Part shown: piece by piece, positions 56,561-64,000 of the stretch
How the letters are laid out: every line of letters starts with the position of its first letter
How positions within the stretch are numbered: position 1 is the first letter of the stretch
Program-made: the position numbers and the translations under genes
Source: Saxidomus purpurata
Taxonomy: Eukaryota; Mollusca; Bivalvia; Venerida; Veneridae
Length of the DNA: 64,000 nucleotides
Direction of reading: 5' to 3'
Assembly: GCA_022818135.1 (NCBI GenBank)
Contig: JAFMSR010000002.1
Location: forward strand, 44,802,699 to 44,866,698
Notes under the pieces: generated by a model
The model's input: only the letters and a program-made list of their open reading frames with translations
What the model was told of the DNA's origin: nothing
The model's database searches: none

Positions 56561-59205
56561 ACTGGCAGCCAACTAACTCCTAAACATATTGATACAGCTA
56601 CATTTTGCTGTATTTCCAGCAATAAACCTTTAAATATTTCATATTGTTATTTATCGCCACCTACCTTGACCATTTATAAGAACAACTCATCGCTCTGTCT
56701 TATCAAGTTTGCAATAACAATTATATAAATTGCACGAATAAATCGTGGCTGTTGTCAATACCGGTACAGTTGTTCGCAGCTTTGCGGCCTTTTTATCTCA
56801 AAATCCTAGTTGCACTTTGAGGCAAACTGAAAAATGCTTTAGCTGAATGTTAGCCACAACGGAATAAATGAGATAGTTGGTGTTATATTGTAAAAGACTT
56901 AGAAACAAACAATCTACTATCTGTGGTGTAAGTCAGATAGACAACTCGTAGCCGTTGTCTATGTAATTTGTCGTCTCGCTGCGCTCGACTCCAACTTGTA
57001 ATCTATCCTTTACATGAACGAAAATTGCGTGCAATGAACTCGAATAAACCAACGGATTACTAGAAGTTTCGCATTTTGCTATGTTATTATATAATATTGC
57101 TGTTGAAATGCGTTAGAATGAAAAATTATACATATATTCTGTATTCAGGATGCACATTTAAAATATCTGCACATTGATGTTAAAAAGGGTCCTTAAACGT
57201 ACCTACAAAAACACGCTTGCCAAAGGCTAGAAACAAAAGTTTAATGCAAGTACATTTCTGTGTAAAAGAGTGCAGCCATTCCTTTTCTCCAACGACATTT
57301 GACACGGTCGATTTGAAAGTAAATGCCAGAATCTCGAATCAACGTGAAATGTCTTAGAATAGCTGTCTGCCTTGTTTATTTTCAAAAAGGCGAAGTCTGA
57401 TGGTAATTGATGTTGGCAGCAGACACTTAATAACAGTTTTCTCGCAACAGGAATATGTCATTGTCTTTTCTCCGACGACTGTGCATGCGTTGATGTAGAG
57501 TGTGGTGAAAGACAAGTAATGTATAGTCTATGTTTTCTATAATGCTTGTTCCTGGTACAGTTGTTTATAGAAAATGTTGCTTACGTTTTCACTTTCGTTA
57601 TTTTATGACATGGAAACATTTTAATTCTCGTCTGCTGCAGAAATTTTTTTTTTTTTAATTTAGTGTTGCTATATGGGGAGTTCAAGTCCAGCATAAATAA
57701 TTTACGTTATTTGTTATTCTAACAGTTAAAACGAACAATTGTTACCGGATTTCAATAAGATATTATAAGACATAGCCGATCGTCGGGCCTAATAAAGTGT
57801 ATATACTCTAAAGAAGAAAATAATTCCCACAAAGATTGTTAAACCAAATTAAGACAAGTTAAATAACTCTTCAATTGAAAACTATGCCAGTGGTGTCAAA
57901 ATTGGCCATGTCTCGGTGGTTATTGGTTTACATGGAATTCTATTTTAATTTTTTTCCGTAACTGCAAGGACTAAATTCAAGATATTCTCATTGTGACTGG
58001 TTCCGCCCTTTCTTGTTTCTCGAGTTAAGACCATGTGTTTAATTTCGCGAATGAATATCAACGCTTACCTTGTTGTCATACATCCTTGTTTTTGAGGCTA
58101 CATTTCAAATCACAGTCTATAACTTCTGACCTCCTTATTTGTTTGTGAAGCGTATGTCGTAAACTTTTGACCATGTTTGTAGCTGTGTAATCGAGTTTCA
58201 CGTTTGTTTTGCAAATGTTCCATTGAAACATTGACTTTACTACCACAATCCCTGTACTTTTACTCTGTTTTCTACGACTCTGTTGAGGGGACAATGGTAC
58301 TCAGGTGAGTGATGCCCTACCTAGTTTGTGTGCTGTTACTAACCACCTACAACAGTTTATTATTCAAAGTAAATTAAAACGATATCAAACGAAAGTTGTA
58401 ACAAAAAATTGTGCTTATACCTGAATCATTAGCTCTGTGCAATGAAGTTAAAACATTTTGAAGTAAACTGCCTAAAAGGAGAGCATGTTGACGTATACAC
58501 ATATATATAAATAATAAATTGTCTCATTTCACTTTATTAAAAATAGCGTCAGGTTTTTATATTTGTCTCTTTCATACACGTACCGTGTCTTCTATTCCTA
58601 CTTATAACTATCTCCGATTCAGCCAAAAATCATTTATAATTCAAAAGCAGTATATACGTATATGGACGTGAGGACATATATCAGCATTTGAGTAATCGTT
58701 ATTTTGTCATACAATTACATAGATATCGTATATCACGGATTCTTTCGCGTTCATCCTACTTTTGCATAATTTGCGAGCAATAAATCTCAACAAAATTAGA
58801 TCAGCGAAACTAAGTTCCCAAACATCGAAAAATATCGATATTTTGCACTTTGTCAGTAAATGTTCTTGTAAAAAGTTGCATGTTGCGATTATTGCAGTGA
58901 AATCAAAATTTACAGAACTATGATAATTATAATACAAGCCATGGCTTCTTACACGTCTTAACGCATCACCATATCCTCATAGCTTGAGTTTGCTCAAATC
59001 TTATCCTGGGTTATATATGTTTAATGTTATTCACGTACTACTTTTAGCCACAAAACTTTGGCTATTTACTTGTACCTGTGCAGTTTTTGTCTTTTTATTC
59101 TTTGGCGTCAAAAGCTGCTTATTCATAGTTAAATTAAATATATTTTATTTCTCTCTAATTGAAAAACTAAGCATTAATTGTTAAAGTGAAGGATAGAATC
59201 GACAC
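56561..59205. other. Long stretch without recognisable gene
   Basis: Includes a perfect 8-bp hairpin, TAGACAAC / GTTGTCTA (56937-56960). The minus-strand frame at 58076-58294 ends near a consensus donor (CAACAAGGTAAGCG read on the minus strand, about 58063-58076) but matches no family. Other frames (58707-58937, 58984-59184) show nothing recognisable. Confidence 0.4.
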
Positions 59206-59209
59206 AAGT

Positions 59210-59440
59210 AAACATTTAGGTAGCAAATTGAAAATAGCGTGGTATTCCGTCACCGCTACACTATATGTTTATATTAAAATGTGTAACGCTTTATAATTCG
59301 GTTGCATTTAATTTCAAATATACGTATACTTTACAGGTATATATACTGGAACATTCTTTCTATAGTTCGTTCTAAAATATGTCGATTTCAGATAGTTTGA
59401 AGAACTTTCGTATTTCAACAAAATCTGGAGCGAGAAGCTT
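59210..59440 (-). repeat. MITE family U partial copy
   Basis: Internal U sequence on the minus strand (TAACGCTTTATAATTCGG, CAGGTATATATACTGGAACA) ending AAATCTGGAGCGAGAAGCT, then TTAA, a slightly mutated family terminus. Confidence 0.6.
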
Positions 59441-59509
59441 TAAGGTTCTGAAACAATTCAATGCTAGTATACATAAAATCGTTAACATATTAATAACAAT
59501 TCGTATAGC

Positions 59510-59800
59510 TGTAGCAAGATAGTGAGTGTAACTTTGACCTAGGTTCTTGCAGTCTTCGTGTGCTGAAAGTTTGTGCCACATTACCGGACACGAATGTGTG
59601 CATATGTGGGGGATTCCGTTACCTTTAAACCCTAAATGTGACCTTGACATTTGAGTTAAGGACGTAGGTTTTGCTCGCGACACGTCGTCTTGATATGCTG
59701 AACTCTTGTGCTATATTATATAAAAAAATCCTTTAATGCGATGACATACTTACAGCCCGGCCACAAAAAAAGTGATGGACACACGGAAGGATGGTGCCAT
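59510..59800. repeat. Interspersed repeat with 'gtgaccttgac' units
   Basis: GTAACTTTGACCTAGGTTCT, GTGCTGAAAGTTTGTGCCAC and TGTGACCTTGACATTTGAG, TTAAGGACGTAGG resemble the right flank of the 160-bp element at 7340-7400 (TATGACCTTGACCTTTAAGG). Ends are not defined. Confidence 0.45.
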
Positions 59801-60394
59801 AATAATATGCCAGATTAATAAATGTGTTAGGCACAACATCGTGACAACCTACTGTCTGACACTTCTGACTACATTCGAACTATCGCGTTCACAACTCCCA
59901 CAGGACCTATTATTCTTAATGAGATTTTATATGCAGAAACCTAATGCATGCAAATGGTTGTTTTCCGTTCAACATTTAATTACTGTTTGCATCATTCGGG
60001 GATAGAATTAGATGCTCGTAATTTTACCTGTGCAGACTCCTCATCTCGTTCAGTTTAAGGTTTATTGACTTAAGACTGCCAAGAAAGGTGTAAAATTAAG
60101 ATGTAGATAATGTCACCATTACCCTCTTGTATAACATTAACTAAGGCGTACAAACGTCTTGTCCTAAGTAAGGGAACCATTACAAGCTCAATTTCATAAA
60201 AAAGTAAAGATGCTGTTATGACAACTCGGATATAGTTTTCACTTTAGTATAAATATGTAGAGAAGGAGAAAAATATATCTATTATACTAAGTAATGTATA
60301 GCCATCGTTGATAAACTTTCAACATCTATTAACTAACAATTGCTTCAAAATGCTAGGAAAATTAGGTGTACATACACATGAAATAATAAGTTTG
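59801..60394. other. AT-rich stretch, nothing recognised
   Basis: No supported gene or repeat. Confidence 0.35.
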
Positions 60395-60439
60395 GCAAAA
60401 CAAACCTGCACGAAATGAGCTGACTATTAACCATTTTGG

Positions 60440-60672
60440 CATAAATAGTAAACATAGAGGCCTTTTGTAATAAAACGCTATCCACCCATTAATTGCACAA
60501 CAATTGAATGGTTTATGGTAATGCAATATTTTAAAACGCTTATTTTACCGATAATGACTGGAATATATAGCATAAACTGTTAGGTTAAGTAGTAATTCTT
60601 GTAAATATATTATTATTTATACTGATGAACTTCTTTAGTACGACATCAGTTATAGAGAGTGTTTCTTTTAAA
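60440..60672 (+). repeat. MITE family T, eroded copy
   Basis: AAACATAGAGGCCTTTTGTA, ATCCACCCATTAATTGCACA, TTACCGATAATGACTGGAAT, AACTGTTAGGTTAAGTAG and GACATCAGTTATAGAGAGTG follow the T family order; termini are degraded. Confidence 0.6.
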
Positions 60673-61575
60673 GCTCGTCTATATTTACTCCAAGTCTGAT
60701 TAAAAACTAAAATAAAGAGTTAGTTGTATAGGGCTCCGTAAAGCACGCGCTACGGGACAATTTTTTTATGAAAGAGCAGTATCATATTTTCCAAGAATTC
60801 ACTTTTTTGAAATAAAATTTAGATAAATTTATTAGAATTCTTCATAAGGCTTGCTTCACGTACGTAGTTTAAAGAAAAAACTTGTCACTTGTGTCTAGAT
60901 TTGTTCAACTTCCGTGGTATTGACTGGTTTTTTCAGCTGGCCAGTTTGATCCGAAACAATACTATAATCAAAACAATATACCCCTCTTCGAAGGGGGCAT
61001 AAGGGGGCCAATTAAGAGAATAGTTATAATATTGCTGTGATAGTCTTTGATAGTATGTGATTGCACCATTACAACGTCGATCACCAGACAGTTCGAGTGC
61101 AAGTAGACTATCGTTATGTATAATAACATTAATAGCGATTTCAAAAACTAAATATATAATAGTAAAATTATTGCTTATATATTAGAATTGTATAAATATC
61201 ATTGTAAGGCCAAACACAAATGTTTCTATCGGCTGCTTAGAGAACACCTAGCATGTTTTGCGCAGATATCCTAGAAACAAACTGTTTACACGAAATTGAG
61301 ACAATTTAGCGACAAGGACTTTAGAAACTTGTCTTATCACCATTCCCATTGGACCGATCTACGTAAATGAGTCTATGAATTTTAAATTGAACTGCCCTAT
61401 CGTTGTGTAAAATCTTCTGGCACTTAGAATTGTAATAAGCCTAACCTAATTACAATCCTGATTGTGTAGCTAAGTTTAAGCACAACAGATGCATTGTCAG
61501 TCTATCATTATATTCTATTCTCCCCTCAAAATTGCTTTATTCTGTGCTGAAACGAGAAACAGTTTAGGAGGGCTG
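60673..61575. other. AT-rich stretch with a family S terminus relic
   Basis: CAATATACCCCTCTTCGAAG, GGGGCATAA (60975-61005) is a palindromic terminus like that of family S (28673-28704). Nothing else is recognised. Confidence 0.4.
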
Positions 61576-61580
61576 CCATT

Positions 61581-61690
61581 ACAGCTGCTCACTTTCAGCT
61601 TTTGAAGAAAAAAAATCTTTGAATTTTTTTAAATGAACAAATTCAATCATCAAATAAAAAAGTCCCATTTCTGTAAGATAACTTACTCAG
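61581..61690 (+). repeat. MITE family U fragment
   Basis: ACAGCTGCTCACTTTCAGCT is a U terminus, followed by eroded U sequence (ATCATCAAATAAAAAAGTCC, CATTTCTGTAAGATAA). Confidence 0.5.
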
Positions 61691-61736
61691 CTGAGCAATT
61701 ACTTAAGTATTTACGTGAAATCGGGGCCTTATTTAA

Positions 61737-62007
61737 TGTGTAACAGTGTCTAGCGGACCTCTTCATGGAGTGCTTAAATCATGCCCAAAGGGTCAAAATT
61801 TACCCTGCCCAGAGGTTCGTTTGGTATAGGAAAACACTTTGAAAGTCTTCTTTTCTAGAACAACAAGGCCTAGAGCTTAGATATTTTGTTATGTCACATT
61901 ATCTAGTGGTCTTCCATCACATGCTTCTGTGTTGAAAATTGACCACGCCCACCAGGCAAGTGCACTTGTACTCAGGTGAGCGATATACCAACATGGCCCT
62001 CTTGTCC
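61737..62007 (-). repeat. Family P fragment, copy 9
   Basis: One and a half core units (CTAGCGGACCTCTTCATGG, GGGTCAAAATTTACCCTGCC, CAAGGCCTAGAGCTTAGATA) and the terminus CTCAGGTGAGCGATATACCA, ACATGGCCCTCTTGTCC. The hairpin end is missing. Confidence 0.7.
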
Positions 62008-62017
62008 TACTTTAGAC

Positions 62018-62120
62018 CGTGGCCTCAGGGTTGACCGTGACCGTGGCCTCAGGGTTGCTATGTACGATCCCAAAGGTAGGTTTCTATGATAGTAGGTGTA
62101 GGTTTCTATGATAGCAACCT
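62018..62120. repeat. Short direct repeats
   Basis: GACCGTGGCCTCAGGGTTG occurs twice (62023 and about 62046), and GTAGGTTTCTATGATAG twice (62075 and about 62097). Recent local duplications. Confidence 0.85.
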
Positions 62121-62171
62121 ACACAACCATCTCATTACCGTAACACTATCAAAAGTTTTACTTGAAACCGT

Positions 62172-62883
62172 TTTAGCTCACCTGGCACGGACGTACGTCG
62201 TACGTTCACACTTTCCTTAGAATGACTTCTCCTCTGAAACCACTAGGCTAATGTTGATGAAACTTGGAAGGGGTGTTCCTTGCATGAAGCCCTATCATAG
62301 TTGTTCAAGTAAATACCATTCCATGCAGAACTCTGGTTGCAATGGCAATAGAAAGAAAAAAATCTTCTCAAGAAATTAATGATCAGTAGAAAGAATGACC
62401 CTCCTGGCTGGGTCAATTTTGACCCGGGGGTCATGATTTGAACAATCTTGGTAGAGGTTTACTATGCAATGACACATGATAAATATCTTAGTTCTAGGCC
62501 TCGTGGTTTCTGAGAAGAAGATTTTTAAAGTTGTAAAATCAAGTGAACCTCCCGGGCGGGGTCAATTTTGATCCGGGGGTCAATTTTGATACGGGGTCAT
62601 AGTTTGAACAAACTTGGTAGAGGTCTACTACGCAATGTCACATGCTAAATAACTTAGCTCTAGGCGTTGTGGTTCCAGACAAGAGTTTTTCCTGTTCGGT
62701 GCCATACCAACAGAGTTCTGTTTGGAATTGAATTCTTTGAACAATTTTGACACTAGTGTCATGCAAGAAACAGTTACACCGTGGTTTCTGAGGATTTTTC
62801 GTTTAAAGGAAATGATCGACGTTCGGTCGGACGTCGGACAGTTATAAGTCCTTGTTCATCTATCTCACCCTGTCAGGTGAGCA
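62172..62883. mobile_element. Family P element with the same hairpin end on both sides (copy 10)
   Basis: The left side starts TTTAGCTCACCTGGCACGGA with the P linker in reverse (CATGCAGAACTCTGGTTGCA). The right side ends with the linker forward (GCCATACCAACAGAGTTCTG), GACGTTCGGTCGGACGTCGG and CTCACCCTGTCAGGTGAGC. So two hairpin ends face outward around two core units in forward orientation. The GAGGGCC end is absent. Confidence 0.65.
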
Positions 62884-63439
62884 AATACAGAAGGCTTTCA
62901 ATTGTTATGGTAACAAATCACTGCATGTATCAATAGTTGCTTAGTAGGTAGTAGACTTTCACATTTTGAAATTTGTTTATTTTTGTAATAATAACATAAA
63001 AATAAATGTCCCTTCACGTTTAAATGGTGCTAACGCGTTTTAGGTACTTCATACGAACTATTTATTTATCTTCATTGTTCTTTGATGTCTAGTAAGACGT
63101 TTTGTTATCGGTACAGCAATTTTACGAGGATAATAATGGGAATGTTAATGGGAAACCTTTCATTCCTTACCTTATACCAAAGAAATGACAATAAACATGA
63201 TTTTGCATTATTTCTGCTGTAAAATAAATTGTGTGTTTGCGCAATAAAATACACTTGTCAGATGCTTTACATTTTGTACATAAAGTTTAATGAAAGTTTT
63301 ACAAATGTGACTGTAGACGTTTGTGTGATTTAAAGAATGCAGTTAAAGCAGCATGTTACAAGTTCTCGCAACACTTACACAAGATGTATTACTGGCTAAA
63401 TTGACAGCTATATCTGCAAAGCATTCTTGTGGAGCCTTT
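62884..63439. other. AT-rich stretch, nothing recognised
   Basis: No supported gene or repeat. Confidence 0.35.
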
Positions 63440-63444
63440 TGTAA

Positions 63445-63600
63445 ATCTGCTTACTCTCAGATATTAGTGAAAAAGAAGGTTCTACGAACTGTCTAAAATT
63501 AACATATTTTAATTGTCAAATAAAATGGTTCCAAAATAAATTTCTGTAAAATAGTTCTGTATTTTTTAAATTATATGCTTCCAAGTTATATAGTGTTGAG
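63445..63600 (+). repeat. MITE family U partial copy
   Basis: AATCTGCTTACTCTCAGATA (terminus), then CTACGAACTGTCTAAAATTA, AAAATGGTTCCAAAATAAAT and TATATGCTTCCAAGTTATA follow the U order; the right half is missing. Confidence 0.55.
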
Positions 63601-64000
63601 ATCAGATTCATTCTCCGCTTAGAGGACAATGGTGTCTACCAATGTGATGATGATGATGATGTGTTGATTGATGCATAATGTTAAAATCTATCTAATACCC
63701 ATTCAAAATAAAAAAGGGAAGTGCTATCTATCAAACTGCGAGAGACAAACTGTTGACTAAATGTTTGTAAAACACGTATGCCCCCCTGGATGCAAAAGTT
63801 GTACTGAAAGGAACAGTTTTTAAAGTAAAAGTCAATGTGAAATTCATGAAAACGACATCTGTAGAAACTGTTGAATAAAAAAAAATTAAAAAAGAAAAAA
63901 AAAATTCTAAAAAAATGAATATTTCTACGAAGTGACCTTGATCTTTCTAGTAGTGACTTTGACCTAAAAATTGTTTGCATAAAACAATTCAATAATACAA
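63601..64000. other. AT-rich end of window with a (GAT)n run
   Basis: TGATGATGATGATGATG at 63643-63660. The minus-strand frame at 63681-63992 is Phe/Ser/Arg-rich, crosses A-runs, and is judged to be chance. Confidence 0.4.

Noticed and set aside
58063..58294. Minus-strand ORF next to a consensus splice donor
   Set aside because: The frame reaches a stop before the donor, the acceptor side is weak, and no family resemblance is seen.
63681..63992. 103-codon minus-strand ORF
   Set aside because: Runs through A-rich homopolymers and has no recognisable domain or similar copy.

Overview
This window looks like intergenic or intronic nuclear DNA from a marine bivalve mollusc. It is AT-rich, has no long open reading frames, and is packed with interspersed repeats. 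I recognise several of these as typical bivalve repeat types: elements with 145-165 bp tandem cores next to (GACG)n-like tracts ('pearl'-type architecture), tRNA-derived SINEs, and TTAA-flanked MITEs. The organism assignment is inference. No complete host protein-coding gene is visible; nearly all longer ORFs are chance frames or remnants of transposable elements.

Layout. 0-20 kb: a hairpin-forming dispersed repeat (family X, also at 19.3 kb), TTAA-type MITEs of two families (T and U), a SINE whose tRNA head is replaced by poly-C, a palindromic AT-rich satellite (4.9-5.6 kb), an inverted-repeat-bounded 3 x 160 bp array (6.6-7.4 kb), pearl-like elements with four different core arrays (P, Q, R and later S), a (CA)n-containing GC-richer repeat (14 kb), and a CpG-rich block full of TACG motifs (17.8-18.4 kb). 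20-31 kb: full-length T and U MITEs, a Q array, a long blank AT-rich stretch, then a 146-bp-period array (family S) bounded by inverted repeats.

31.2-36.4 kb: a Penelope-like retroelement carrying reverse transcriptase and GIY-YIG endonuclease remnants. It is split by a 3.4 kb TTAA-duplicating element with matching inverted ends, which is itself split by a pearl-like P element. A hammerhead-ribozyme-like motif sits at the 3' end of the Penelope copy.

37-64 kb: further P elements (seven more full or partial copies plus one fragment), a Gypsy RNase H fragment, an SGNH-hydrolase-like fragment, a possible BESS-like terminal exon, a 58-bp-arm hairpin, a decayed non-LTR retrotransposon (ORF1 plus APE endonuclease) interrupted by a P element, a tRNA-derived SINE and more MITE relics.

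The elements interact mainly as an insertion record. Nesting gives relative ages (Penelope older than the TTAA element, which is older than P copy 3; the LINE is older than P copy 8). Families P and Q share a terminal hairpin while differing in their core arrays. Frequent single-base frameshifts, long homopolymers and recurrent loss of G after C in the palindromic satellite suggest that some consensus error may be mixed with true decay.
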